A stretch of 64,000 bases of DNA, from positions 248,001 to 312,000 of the forward strand of contig MWER01000004.1 of NCBI GenBank assembly GCA_002071175.1, read 5' to 3'. The stretch comes from Bacteroidetes bacterium ADurb.Bin037. GTDB lineage: Bacteria; Bacteroidota; Bacteroidia; Bacteroidales; UBA932. The notes below the pieces were generated by a model. The model saw only the letters and a program-made list of their open reading frames with translations. It was not told the origin of the DNA and searched no databases. Shown in pieces: positions 18,247-27,065 of the stretch (position 1 is its first letter; each line of letters opens with the position of its first letter). The translations under genes and the position numbers were made by a program.

Positions 18247-18697
18247 TCCGTTGTTTTTTCATCAGCAACCCTATGGTGACGATCCCAGGGAGGGTTTGTT
18301 CAGGCATATTGTGCGCCAGACGCCATTGATAAAAAGACTGATTTGCCGGAAATCCAAGTGTGTCCACAGAGAACCTGTAATCCAGAAAATGGCCGGAATG
18401 TATGGCCCTGTCCGGATTGAGGGGAAGCCATAGAGTGTCCCGGCGACCCGGACGCGCAACGATGACGGAAAGGTAGGAATAACCGTATTGGGCGGTAACC
18501 CTTATATCCAACCATGCATTGTATCTGGCCGAAGTGTCGGGTACCGGAAGTGTCAATTCCAGTATATTATATTTGTTCCATACCCCGTCGGTCAGATTCA
18601 GCTGCATCTGGCTTGAATCGGGAGGGGAGCATGATGCGGTCATCAAGATCAATCCGCAGAGGAGACCGGCAATGGACTTATGATCTGGCAGATTCAT
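18233..18697 (-). CDS. gldH: gliding-motility-type lipoprotein GldH
   Basis: The 154-residue lipoprotein has signal peptide GLLCGLILMTASC (lipidated Cys23) and the GldH pattern of short strands with VWNKYNILELTLPVPDTSARYN, and HNMPEQTLPGIVTIGLLM at the C-terminus. GldH is required for gliding in Flavobacterium, but homologs occur widely in non-gliding Bacteroidetes, where their role is unclear. It sits between ricT and trmB in an operon; its start overlaps ricT by four bases. No other gld genes are in the window. Confidence 0.85.
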   Translation of the reverse strand: MNLPDHKSIAGLLCGLILMTASCSPPDSSQMQLNLTDGVWNKYNILELTLPVPDTSARYNAWLDIRVTAQYGYSYLSVIVARPGRRDTLWLPLNPDRAIHSGHFLDYRFSVDTLGFPANQSFYQWRLAHNMPEQTLPGIVTIGLLMKKQRNGQK

Positions 18698-19827
18698 TTT
18701 TTTCTGCGAGTGTTTTTCCGCCTTTTGTTTTTTTGTTTCTTATCGAATCGTGTTATGCTTTCTTCTCCGGCAGCAGATTTGAAACCGTTCTGCTCTCCGT
18801 TGTTCTTTAGCCGGGGCAGCAGGGAGGGGACCTTTTTACCAAGGCGGTTGGCCTCTATCATTTCCTTCACCCTGGCGGCCGCTACCGGTTGCATATTGGC
18901 CATGCTATGCTGATCGTAGCTGAACCACATGGTTCCTTTCAAAACGTCTGTTTTGACTAAAAAAACAGGTCCGTCTTCCGTTTCTATAGGTTGTGTCACA
19001 TCTGGGATGTCTTTTAAGGCATCCATATAGACAGGCGTTTCGTAATCTATACAGCATTTAAGTTTGGAGCACTGTCCTGCGAGTTTTTGCGGATTCAGGG
19101 AAAGGTCCTGGATTCTGGCCGCCTGTGTGGTCACCGAATTAAAATCGGCCATCCACCGGCTGCAGCAGAGTTCCTGACCGCAAACGCCAAGGCCACCTAT
19201 GAGCCCGGCTTCCTGCCTGGCCCCAAATTGTCGCATCTCTATACGAATGCAGAATTCAGCAGCAAAAAGTTTGATCAGTCTTCTGAAGTCCACCCTTTCA
19301 TCGGCAATGTAATAAAAGATCGCCTTGGTCCCGTCCCCCTGGAACTCCACATCACCTATCTTCATTTGCAAACCTTCGCTGGCAGCTATCTGCCGGGAAC
19401 GGATCATGACATGATGTTCCCTCGCAATGGCTTCCTGCCATTTTTCCAGGTCAAGCAACTTGGCTTTCCGGTATATCTTTTTGAAATCATATGTTTCCGG
19501 ATTCAATTTGTGGCGTTTCATCTGCGACAGTACAAGCGGCCCGGTCAAATTGATAAACCCGATGTCATGTCCTGTTGTCGCCTCTACAGCAACGATATCA
19601 CCCACTTTGAGGGGGGTGCCGGAATCATTCCGGTAGAAACCTTTATGCGTGTTCTTGAAACGTACTTCAAAAATATCGTCGCATTGTCTTTCTCCAAGTC
19701 CGTCCAGCCAGTCATGCGTTGCCAGTTTGCAGCAAGTATAATCCATGGTACACTTAAGATCTCCCGTCAGGGTCCTTTCTACCATGCATCCGCGTGAACA
19801 ATCGTATTGTGTGTTTTTTTCTTCCAT
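18694..19827 (-). CDS. ricT: PSP1-domain protein, RicT/YaaT family
   Basis: This 377-residue protein contains the PSP1 C-terminal domain, recognisable from LKVGDIVAVEA, GTKAIFYYIADERVDFRRLI, MRQFGARQEAGLIGGLG and CGQELCCSRW with later LAGQCSKLKCCIDYE. The clustered cysteines are typical of RicT, which in Bacillus forms an iron-sulfur complex with RicA and RicF affecting RNA processing. Partners RicA/F are not present here. It lies 12 bases after holB, the usual neighbour, and ends with a lysine-rich tail. Confidence 0.9.
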   Translation of the reverse strand: MEEKNTQYDCSRGCMVERTLTGDLKCTMDYTCCKLATHDWLDGLGERQCDDIFEVRFKNTHKGFYRNDSGTPLKVGDIVAVEATTGHDIGFINLTGPLVLSQMKRHKLNPETYDFKKIYRKAKLLDLEKWQEAIAREHHVMIRSRQIAASEGLQMKIGDVEFQGDGTKAIFYYIADERVDFRRLIKLFAAEFCIRIEMRQFGARQEAGLIGGLGVCGQELCCSRWMADFNSVTTQAARIQDLSLNPQKLAGQCSKLKCCIDYETPVYMDALKDIPDVTQPIETEDGPVFLVKTDVLKGTMWFSYDQHSMANMQPVAAARVKEMIEANRLGKKVPSLLPRLKNNGEQNGFKSAAGEESITRFDKKQKNKRRKNTRRKK

Positions 19828-19839
19828 GTATATTCAGAA

Positions 19840-20805
19840 CTATCTCTGTAAAGATAGAAAAAAGTCAAGAGCCAGAGAACAGAACAACACTTTGGCATTG
19901 ACATTACGCTCCAGCTGGCCGGAAGCCGTATTCAGACGATCGTATATCCTTTGAAAGAAAGTTTCGGACATCCGAGCAGCATACCTTTTGGCAGACACTT
20001 CCGAGGCCCGATCCAAAAAAGCCAACTGCGGCAGGTTCAGGAATACCATATAATATTGCCGCAGGATCCTTAAGGCGGCACTAATGAACGCTTTCTGCGA
20101 CTCCCTTCCTTGCGAGGCCATATCTTCAGCCCAGTCTAAAATGCCGGATGGTTTACCGGCCAGGCAGAGATCAAGTAGGGTTTCCAGGTTTTCGTATGCT
20201 TGCGGGGGAAGAGGTCTATGTTCTTTCGGAGGTACCTGAACCATCATACAGCGACTCCTGATAGTAGGCAGCAATTGATCCGGGCGGTGGCTCACCAGCA
20301 GAAAATATGTGCCAAGAGCAGGTTCTTCCAGGATCTTGAGTAGTTTGTTGGCTGCCGAAGGATGCATACGTTCAGGCAACCATATAATCATTACCCTTGC
20401 CCCACCTTCAAATGAGCGGAACTGAAGCTTTCTGATTATGTTTCCGGCTTCGGCAGTCCCTATGGCACCCTGCTTATTTTCAATTTCCAGTCTTTTGTAC
20501 CAGTCTTGTTCCGTTATGTCCGGGTTTTCATGATAAGAAGTACGCCACAGATCCAAAAAATCATCGGTTACGGGTGAACGTGTGGAGGACATATTGCCGG
20601 GACGGTTCACAGGAACGACAAAATGCAGGTCGGGATGTGTGAGTTGTGCCGTTTTCCGGCATGAAGCACAAACACCGCAAGCAGTTCCATCTTCCGATTT
20701 CCCGGGACAGAGTATGTATTTAGCCAGAGAGAGGGCCTGCGGTAAAGTACCTGAGCCCTCTTCTCCACTAAACAATATGGCGTGAGATAAATTCTCTATT
20801 CGCAC
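19840..20805 (-). CDS. holB: DNA polymerase III delta-prime subunit
   Basis: The 321-residue protein is a clamp-loader ATPase-fold subunit. It shows a degenerate P-loop (FSGEEGSGT, no lysine), a four-cysteine zinc module (Cys33, 43, 46 and 49, in ILCPG and CGVCASC), the delta-prime motif LLKILEEPALGTYFLLVSHRPDQLLPTIRSRC around residue 160-195 in the usual order, and a helical collar region. Loss of the P-loop lysine is normal for delta-prime, which does not hydrolyse ATP. The start appears to be GTG at 20805, overlapping the upstream TPR gene by 10 bases. Confidence 0.9.
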   Translation of the reverse strand: MRIENLSHAILFSGEEGSGTLPQALSLAKYILCPGKSEDGTACGVCASCRKTAQLTHPDLHFVVPVNRPGNMSSTRSPVTDDFLDLWRTSYHENPDITEQDWYKRLEIENKQGAIGTAEAGNIIRKLQFRSFEGGARVMIIWLPERMHPSAANKLLKILEEPALGTYFLLVSHRPDQLLPTIRSRCMMVQVPPKEHRPLPPQAYENLETLLDLCLAGKPSGILDWAEDMASQGRESQKAFISAALRILRQYYMVFLNLPQLAFLDRASEVSAKRYAARMSETFFQRIYDRLNTASGQLERNVNAKVLFCSLALDFFLSLQR

Positions 20806-21749
20806 TTTAATTCGGTTTTGATCTTGTATTCGGCAATGGATTTAAAATTGGGGTCGTTCAGGATCTTATTGTAAAATGCACAGGCATTGGCTTTATCCCC
20901 CATTCCTTCATAAACAACGGCAAGACGGTAATAAGTGGTATTAATGTCCTTTGCGTTCGGATTTGCTCTCATTACTTTTTCCCATGCAGTGAGTGCTTCG
21001 GGAAAACGTTTCAGCTCAATGGCGGCCAGCCCAAGCAGTTTGTTGGATTGTACATTATCTGCAAATTCAACGGCTTTTCCGGAAGCCTGATATACTTGTT
21101 CCCAATCTTTGTTTTTTTGTGCATTGACGGCTTTTCTCAGATAGATGGAAGCCATCAGGCGGCGGGCGTTGTCTTCCTGCCCCAATTCAGCGGCTTTTTC
21201 AAGAGCCGCAATGGCTTCATCTTCCATACCGCTATTTGCCGATGCCTGTCCTATACGCAGGTATGCAATACCGTTTGCAGGATCCAGTTCCAATACTTTC
21301 TTGTAATTATCTATAGCCAGGTCAAATTCTTTGTTCCCGAATGCTTCGTTGGCAATGATGTAATAAACTTTTGATTTGAGGTCGTTGACTTCGACTTCGA
21401 TACCCGTTTGGTCTCCGTAGGCTGCTGCTGTTTCGGCAGCTTTATCAAGAATGGGCAGTGATGCCGGACCTTCTCCGCCGGCTGCCAGTTCTTTTGCCTG
21501 GCGCAGATACAACTGGGGGATCAGGTTTTTGCAATCCGTAACGACAGATGCCCCTTCTTCTCCCAAAGTGATGCCCAGTTCCATAGCGCGGTTCAGATGT
21601 TCAATGGCGGTAATATAATTGCCATCCTGTGCGGCCGTGGCTCCAAGGTTATATGCTTCGATAGCGGTATTAAGATCTTGTGCCTGTATAAAACCGGTAC
21701 AGGTGGCAACGAGTGCTGCAATGGCAATAAAGTGCTTGAATTTTTTCAT
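20796..21749 (-). CDS. exported tetratricopeptide-repeat protein
   Basis: The 317-residue protein has a signal peptide (FIAIAALVATCTGFIQAQD) and a chain of tetratricopeptide repeats, for example AYNLGATAAQDGNYITAIEHL, AFGNKEFDLAIDNYKKVLELD and GIAYLRIGQASANSGMEDEA. It is a periplasmic or outer-membrane-associated protein-interaction scaffold. It is the first gene of the operon with holB, ricT, gldH and trmB and overlaps holB by 10 bases. A TATCTTTG box lies upstream. No specific partner can be named. Confidence 0.8.
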   Translation of the reverse strand: MKKFKHFIAIAALVATCTGFIQAQDLNTAIEAYNLGATAAQDGNYITAIEHLNRAMELGITLGEEGASVVTDCKNLIPQLYLRQAKELAAGGEGPASLPILDKAAETAAAYGDQTGIEVEVNDLKSKVYYIIANEAFGNKEFDLAIDNYKKVLELDPANGIAYLRIGQASANSGMEDEAIAALEKAAELGQEDNARRLMASIYLRKAVNAQKNKDWEQVYQASGKAVEFADNVQSNKLLGLAAIELKRFPEALTAWEKVMRANPNAKDINTTYYRLAVVYEGMGDKANACAFYNKILNDPNFKSIAEYKIKTELKCE

Positions 21750-21796
21750 TATTCTTATATTAATATTGAGTTAGAATGTGCTATTTCTCAAGCGGA

Positions 21797-21804
21797 CAAA
21801 GATA
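21797..21804 (-). promoter_or_regulatory. Bacteroidetes-type -7 box for the TPR-holB-ricT-gldH-trmB operon
   Basis: The minus strand reads TATCTTTG, 47 bases before the ATG at 21749. It sits next to the divergent box for the M16-like gene. Confidence 0.5.
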
Positions 21805-21816
21805 GAGCTTTTTTTA

Positions 21817-21824
21817 TACCTTTG
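21817..21824 (+). promoter_or_regulatory. Bacteroidetes-type -7 box for the M16-like gene
   Basis: TACCTTTG fits TAnnTTTG and lies 28 bases before the ATG at 21853. It probably starts the transcript for the surface-protein block. Confidence 0.5.
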
Positions 21825-21852
21825 CAATTACAGATAACATAAATTGTGCCAT

Positions 21853-24324
21853 ATGAAAATGCGTGGTTTGTCATTGATTATCCTACTGTTCATTTCGTTG
21901 ACGGTGATAAGTTCTGCTCCATCGCTTTCTGCGGTTCCTCAGGACAGCCGGTTCCGTACCGGCCAGCTTCTTAACGGGCTTACTTATTACATTCAAACAA
22001 ATGATCTTCCCAGGGGACAGATGCATTTTGCCATTGTTCAAAAACCTGACAAAACACCATTTTTCCGTAGGGTTCTCACTTCCCCGACAGGACTGGAGGA
22101 TGGAGTTGCCATGCTGGTCAGGGCCCTGAGAGAACAACATGTGACCTCTCCGGACAGATACAGGCCGCATCTGCAGGGGATCATTCTGGTGGGACCTTTC
22201 CATGCCGACTCGGCCGAACGGCTGGTCCGCAGAGAATTATCGATCCTGCCTGCAACGGTTGACGTAATGCAGGCCCAAGAAGTTCCCCAGGGTATAGATT
22301 CTGCGTTTGCAGCCCGTACTTTTTCGGCAAAGCCGCTGCCCCCCGTGCTGCAGGATGGGTATCCGCGCATAGAGATCGTTTTCCCCCTGCCCGTGCTTCC
22401 CAGAGAAATGCGTGAGGGGAGTGAATATTTTGTCATGGATTTCTTGCGTCACGTTATGGAGTATGCAGCGGCCGGCACCTTGGAATATCCTTCCTGTGCC
22501 TATACGGACAAAAATATGGTATGGGCTTCACGGGTACATCCTGACAGTTTGACCAATTCTTTCTGCAATCTGGCCGCCCAATGTGCCAGCCTGGCCCGGA
22601 ATGGTGTTTCCCGGGAAACATACGAGAGAGCCAGAAGGGATTATCTTCTGAGGGAACATTGGCGTTATCAAAACAGGAACTCCCGTTCCAACGACTATTA
22701 TCTGCAGGAATGTATTCGTCATTTTTTTGATGGCATCCCTTTGCCGGCGGCCACCTGGCGCTATCGGTTCGTAAACGAGATGGTCAAATATATCACTACA
22801 AATCATGTGAACCGCTATGTCAGGGGTGTTCTGCTTTCCTCTCCTCCCGGATTTACCCTCTACCGTGCCATTACTGCTGCCGACAGCCTGATAGAACCGG
22901 TCAGGTTCATACCGGAAGACTTGTTGGAAGAGCGGGACCGTCTCACCCAAGAGCTCTCCGGCATGTTGTTTCCCTTTGAAGATACCCGTCTGCTTGAATT
23001 GGCTGCCAGAATCCTGGACATTGATCTGAGGCTCCAACTCGACAGTTTGGAACGCAGTCAGGTAATTCCTGTAGTAAACGCCGACAGCCTTAGTTTGCTG
23101 TTCAGGTATGTATGGGAGGATCCTGCCCCGGCACCTGCCCGGCAACGGGTAGCATTCCCGGAGGACACCTCTGCCAGGGGAAAGGTAGTACGGCAAATGG
23201 ATACGGCACACGAAGGTGTTTCGGTTTGGCAATTGTCTGGTGGGTCCCTGTTATACGTAAGACCGGATACGCTTTCCCGCGGAGAGATCCATTTTACCGC
23301 GGTAGAAAGAGAACCCCAGGTTTTCATGCCTTTTGTCCCCCAGGAGGAATTCCGTAAAGGCAAAGGTCCGTTGTTCTGGAATCAGACTACACAGGGGCTT
23401 CTGTTAAAACACGTCACCACATCCGATTCCCTGCGCACCTTCTTGAAAGAAGCTTCATCCCAGGTCAACAGACTGCTGCTCGATCCCGACCAGATGCAGG
23501 ATATGTGGAAGGAAAGGGGAAAAAACGTACAGTCTTCCCGGGATCTGTCCCGAACCATTTTGCTGGACACCCTCCGCGCCATGCTATTTGACAGGCGTCC
23601 GCCGGGGAAGCCTTCGACACCCAAGGGATTTGACTTCATATGCACCGGCGACATATATCCCGATTCGTTAATCGTTCTGGCTGAAGAGTTCCTTGCCGGC
23701 ATATCCAATCGCGAAATACGTACTTCTGATTCGGAGCCTTCACACGAAGGCATTCGCAGGGGATTGCATGAACATACGATAACTTTTCCCAATCCGGCTA
23801 TGGAAAGCAAAGAGGCCCGGATTTATTCCGGCCCCTGTCCCTATACCCTGGAACAGTACGTTTTATTGCAGATGCTGGAAAGACTGATACTGCAGGCAGT
23901 TGACCAATGTGTTTATGTGCAGTCTTCGCTTGAATATTATCCCAGGGGTCATTATTTTCTTTATATAGGATTCGCTTCGCCATCAAGTGATCTGGTCTAC
24001 AACCAACACCGGCTGGAACAGATCTTGGCAGACCTGGCGGCTTACGGTCCTTCCGCCGACCAATTGGAACAGGCCCGCCATTCCCTGCTGGTAGAACACC
24101 ATGCCGGCCTGGCCGATCCGGCATACCATTGCCGGATGCTAATCCTGTTCAGTCGCAGCGGCAGGGATTTTGTCACGGGTTTTGACAACATGCTGAAACA
24201 GACAGACACAGCCATGGTCAGGGATTTTGTAAGGCAGATCATGGAATACGGTAATGCCTTCAGGGTAGAGCTTTCCGGTGCAACAAATACCCCGGAAGAT
24301 ACGTCTTATTCAAAAAATCCGTAA
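21853..24324 (+). CDS. M16 (insulinase/pitrilysin)-like exported protein lacking the zinc active site
   Basis: The 823-residue protein has a signal peptide and then the usual start of Bacteroidetes M16 proteases (LLNGLTYYIQTN, then HFAIVQK). In active family members the HxxEH zinc motif follows within about 40 residues; here there is no such motif anywhere and the sequence passes quickly to LQGIILVGPFHADSAERLVRR, which matches the later part of the first domain. Roughly 150 residues of the catalytic domain appear to be missing. The rest, including a recognisable C-terminal M16 domain (YFLYIGFASPSSD), is intact and open. I use the ATG at 21853 rather than the TTG at 21844. Probably a non-catalytic binding or chaperone protein. 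Confidence 0.72.
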   Translation: MKMRGLSLIILLFISLTVISSAPSLSAVPQDSRFRTGQLLNGLTYYIQTNDLPRGQMHFAIVQKPDKTPFFRRVLTSPTGLEDGVAMLVRALREQHVTSPDRYRPHLQGIILVGPFHADSAERLVRRELSILPATVDVMQAQEVPQGIDSAFAARTFSAKPLPPVLQDGYPRIEIVFPLPVLPREMREGSEYFVMDFLRHVMEYAAAGTLEYPSCAYTDKNMVWASRVHPDSLTNSFCNLAAQCASLARNGVSRETYERARRDYLLREHWRYQNRNSRSNDYYLQECIRHFFDGIPLPAATWRYRFVNEMVKYITTNHVNRYVRGVLLSSPPGFTLYRAITAADSLIEPVRFIPEDLLEERDRLTQELSGMLFPFEDTRLLELAARILDIDLRLQLDSLERSQVIPVVNADSLSLLFRYVWEDPAPAPARQRVAFPEDTSARGKVVRQMDTAHEGVSVWQLSGGSLLYVRPDTLSRGEIHFTAVEREPQVFMPFVPQEEFRKGKGPLFWNQTTQGLLLKHVTTSDSLRTFLKEASSQVNRLLLDPDQMQDMWKERGKNVQSSRDLSRTILLDTLRAMLFDRRPPGKPSTPKGFDFICTGDIYPDSLIVLAEEFLAGISNREIRTSDSEPSHEGIRRGLHEHTITFPNPAMESKEARIYSGPCPYTLEQYVLLQMLERLILQAVDQCVYVQSSLEYYPRGHYFLYIGFASPSSDLVYNQHRLEQILADLAAYGPSADQLEQARHSLLVEHHAGLADPAYHCRMLILFSRSGRDFVTGFDNMLKQTDTAMVRDFVRQIMEYGNAFRVELSGATNTPEDTSYSKNP

Positions 24325-24364
24325 CTTGCACCCCCTTACGTAAATTTTCCTAAAAAAGAAACTT

Positions 24365-26905
24365 ATGTTACGTATTATAAAACGGATGACCCTTCTTGTA
24401 TTCGTGCTGTTACTGAACGGGTGCATCCGGCCCGGGCACGACGAAGTGTTGGTCACTCCGTATACAAAAATAGACTTCCCGGCGAAAGGTCAGGGAAGTG
24501 AATTTTCCATATCTTCCAATTTCCTCTGGACTATTGAAATCTCGGATACCTGGATCACCATTAATCCCATGAAGGGATATGGTGACAAGGACATTACCGT
24601 AACGGCTTTGCCCAATACCGACCTTGAAGCCCGCCAATCATCCTTTTTTATAGTAGGAGAAAAGATACGCAGGGAAATTTCCGTTACCCAGGAAGGGGAA
24701 GCACCATTACTGGCAATTGACAATTCCCAGAGAACGGTGAAAGCAGCCGGTGATACGGTATCTGTCGGTGTTACTACCAATGTGGAATTGAACGTTGTTC
24801 CGGAAAAGGACTGGGTGTCCTTTAAGGAAACAAAAACCGTTACCACAAAAAGGTATATTTTCACGGTACAACAAAATACAAGCCTTGAAAGCAGGTCTTG
24901 CCGCGTACAATTTGCCCAGAAGGACGGACCGCTCTCAGCCGTCTTTACGATTCTGCAGGACGGTGAAAGCCCGGCCATAGAAATAGAGACAAATTCCATA
25001 ACTGCAGCAGCCACCGGGGGGCAGTACAAGGTAACGGTGCTGTCCAATATTGAATGGGAAGCCGTTACGGAAACATCCTGGATCCACCTTACGGGTACCC
25101 GTCTGATGCAGCCGAAGGACTGTGTTTTCATGGTGGATGAAAATCCCCGCGTTGAATCCCGTCAAGGAAGCCTTACCATATCTGCTCCCGGACATCCCAA
25201 TCTGGGACAGTCCGTGGTGACCGTTACCCAGGAAGGAGCCGAGCCGCAAGCCGTGCTGGATCCGTCTGCCCTGGAAAATATCCCGGCTCTCGGAGGCACT
25301 TACACCATAGCTGTACAGGCCAATTTCAACTGGGAAAAAGATCTTTCAAAAACAGCAGAATGGATCTCAAATGTTGTCCGCCTGGATGACGGGCTGCGTA
25401 TTACCATAGACAAGAATGAAGACGTACAGCCAAGATCGACCACCCTGGGCATATACCAGGAAAACGGCACCTATACAAAGAGCATATCTATAAGTCAGCT
25501 GGCAGGAGAAAGGGTGTTACACCTGCCTGCCCAGGAAAATATACCTAAAGCAAAAGCTGAGGGTGAGATCCTTTCCATTCCCGTGCTTTCCAATGTGCCG
25601 TGGAAAGCTTCGGTTTCTGAAGAATGGATTTCCGTTGTGGAAACAAAAGCTATGGAAGTCAAGATGCTTACATTGCAGGTGCAGCCAAATACACGTATTG
25701 AAGCACGTCAGGCCCGGCTTACTGTAACAACCCTGGAAGAGGAGGCCCCGTTGATGGTGATCAGGACCATACACCAGGAAGGGGCTCAGCCATTCATAAC
25801 TTGTGATCCCGACACCCTGGAGGTCCCCGCACCCGGGGCCGAGTACACCATCCCCGTGCAGGCCAACGTCCCTTGGGATGTGCTTTCCTATCCCACATGG
25901 GTGGCAGGAGTTACGGTGGAAAAGACAGGAGAATATGACGGGACCATTACTTTTACGGTGCAACCCAATTTGCAGACAGTAGCACGGTCTTCTAAGATAG
26001 AACTGGCCCATATAGGGGGCACGCTCCGCACAACACTGATGATCAATCAGGCGCCGGAAGCCGTTTTTGTGAACGCTTCTGTCGCTGCGCCGGAGATCCT
26101 GCATAATGAAGGGGATACTTTTACCCTTACCGTAGAATCCAACATATCTGCCGAATACGTAACGGAAGCCGGATGGGTGGTCAACACGGACAAAACGGTC
26201 AATGGCAGGACGACAACATGGGTGTTTAACGTGCTGCCCACAACAACCCTTAACACCCGCAATGCGATCCTGCACGTACGGGGAACGGGGACGGACCAGG
26301 TTTATAAGACTTTCACCCTTACACAGCGCGGTGCCCGCATTGCACAAAGGGACAGCACCGCTCTGGTGCGGTTCTACAAGAATATGCACGGGGAAAACTG
26401 GAGAGACACCCATGTGTGGAACCTGCAACTTCCAGCCGAGACATGGGCCGGAGTGACTTTGGAATCGGCTATCAGGAACGGTGCCCGATATGTGAAAAAA
26501 ATAGTTTTATCCAACGGCCGGTTGGAAGGATCCATTGGGGACGGACAAAATAAAGATCCGCTGTCGGTACTGACGTATCTGGAAGAAATCAACCTGTCGG
26601 ATAACAGCGGCATAACGGGCTGGCTCCCGATTTCCTGGAAAGATCTGAATAATCTGGAGACTATAAATCTGGAGAATTGCAATCTGACCAATTTCGTGCT
26701 GGTCGGATATAACATTCCTGCGCAGTATGCCGCAGGGTTAAGGAACCTGACTACATTTATCATTCGCAACAACCTTTTAAACGGTGTGATCCCGGCGGAA
26801 ATACTTGATCATCCGCATTTTGAAAAATGGAATTTTGCCGAAAACATGCAGCCCCAGAAAGGGACCAACCTACTTTCCCTGCCCGCTGCACCCCCGGAAC
26901 CTTAA
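24365..26905 (+). CDS. lipoprotein with about seven BACON domains and a C-terminal LRR
   Basis: The 846-residue protein has a lipoprotein signal (LLVFVLLLNGC, Cys20) and then about seven tandem immunoglobulin-like BACON domains of 85-92 residues each, covering about 30-650. Each shows a 'SNxxW...W' pair, a late Asn/Arg pair and a final VTQEG-type strand (VTQEGEAP, ILQDGESP, VTQEGAEP, HQEGAQP). The last 170 residues form a leucine-rich-repeat region (LEEINLSDNSGITGWLP, LETINLENCNLTNF). BACON domains are associated with carbohydrate or mucin binding and surface proteins in Bacteroidetes. It precedes the giant coiled-coil lipoprotein and probably displays on the cell surface; the ligand is unknown. 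Confidence 0.82.
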   Translation: MLRIIKRMTLLVFVLLLNGCIRPGHDEVLVTPYTKIDFPAKGQGSEFSISSNFLWTIEISDTWITINPMKGYGDKDITVTALPNTDLEARQSSFFIVGEKIRREISVTQEGEAPLLAIDNSQRTVKAAGDTVSVGVTTNVELNVVPEKDWVSFKETKTVTTKRYIFTVQQNTSLESRSCRVQFAQKDGPLSAVFTILQDGESPAIEIETNSITAAATGGQYKVTVLSNIEWEAVTETSWIHLTGTRLMQPKDCVFMVDENPRVESRQGSLTISAPGHPNLGQSVVTVTQEGAEPQAVLDPSALENIPALGGTYTIAVQANFNWEKDLSKTAEWISNVVRLDDGLRITIDKNEDVQPRSTTLGIYQENGTYTKSISISQLAGERVLHLPAQENIPKAKAEGEILSIPVLSNVPWKASVSEEWISVVETKAMEVKMLTLQVQPNTRIEARQARLTVTTLEEEAPLMVIRTIHQEGAQPFITCDPDTLEVPAPGAEYTIPVQANVPWDVLSYPTWVAGVTVEKTGEYDGTITFTVQPNLQTVARSSKIELAHIGGTLRTTLMINQAPEAVFVNASVAAPEILHNEGDTFTLTVESNISAEYVTEAGWVVNTDKTVNGRTTTWVFNVLPTTTLNTRNAILHVRGTGTDQVYKTFTLTQRGARIAQRDSTALVRFYKNMHGENWRDTHVWNLQLPAETWAGVTLESAIRNGARYVKKIVLSNGRLEGSIGDGQNKDPLSVLTYLEEINLSDNSGITGWLPISWKDLNNLETINLENCNLTNFVLVGYNIPAQYAAGLRNLTTFIIRNNLLNGVIPAEILDHPHFEKWNFAENMQPQKGTNLLSLPAAPPEP

Positions 26906-26945
26906 AAAATATAAGGGTTATTAACAGGTTTTCAACAAAAAAAGT

Positions 26946-26975
26946 TTTGCTAATTCAAATTATCGTTTAACTTTG
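26946..26975 (+). promoter_or_regulatory. Bacteroidetes promoter (TTTG / TAACTTTG) for the coiled-coil lipoprotein
   Basis: TTTG (26946-26949) is followed after 18 bases by TAACTTTG (26968-26975), close to the two-part consensus TTTG-N19-TAnnTTTG. The predicted leader to the ATG at 27066 is about 85 bases, AT-rich, and much longer than those of other genes here. The 160-base gap between the BACON gene and this one holds nothing else but an imperfect inverted repeat. Confidence 0.6.
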
Positions 26976-27065
26976 CATTTATTATGCTATATATTATATA
27001 GTCGAAAAATAACAATCTGATAAATTAAATTCTAAAACTTTTGTTTAACTTAAAATTTTTAATGC

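Noticed and set aside
22528..23232. A 234-codon minus-strand frame inside the M16-like gene
   Set aside because: Antisense shadow with no motif; the plus-strand gene runs through it without a break.
25517..26428. A 303-codon open frame on the minus strand inside the BACON gene
   Set aside because: It is fully antisense to a clearly protein-like repeat domain gene, has no signal or motif, and its composition is that of a complementary frame.
26903..26925. Small hairpin after the BACON gene as a terminator
   Set aside because: The stem is short with a bulge and an A-rich loop, and no T-run follows, so it is not convincing.
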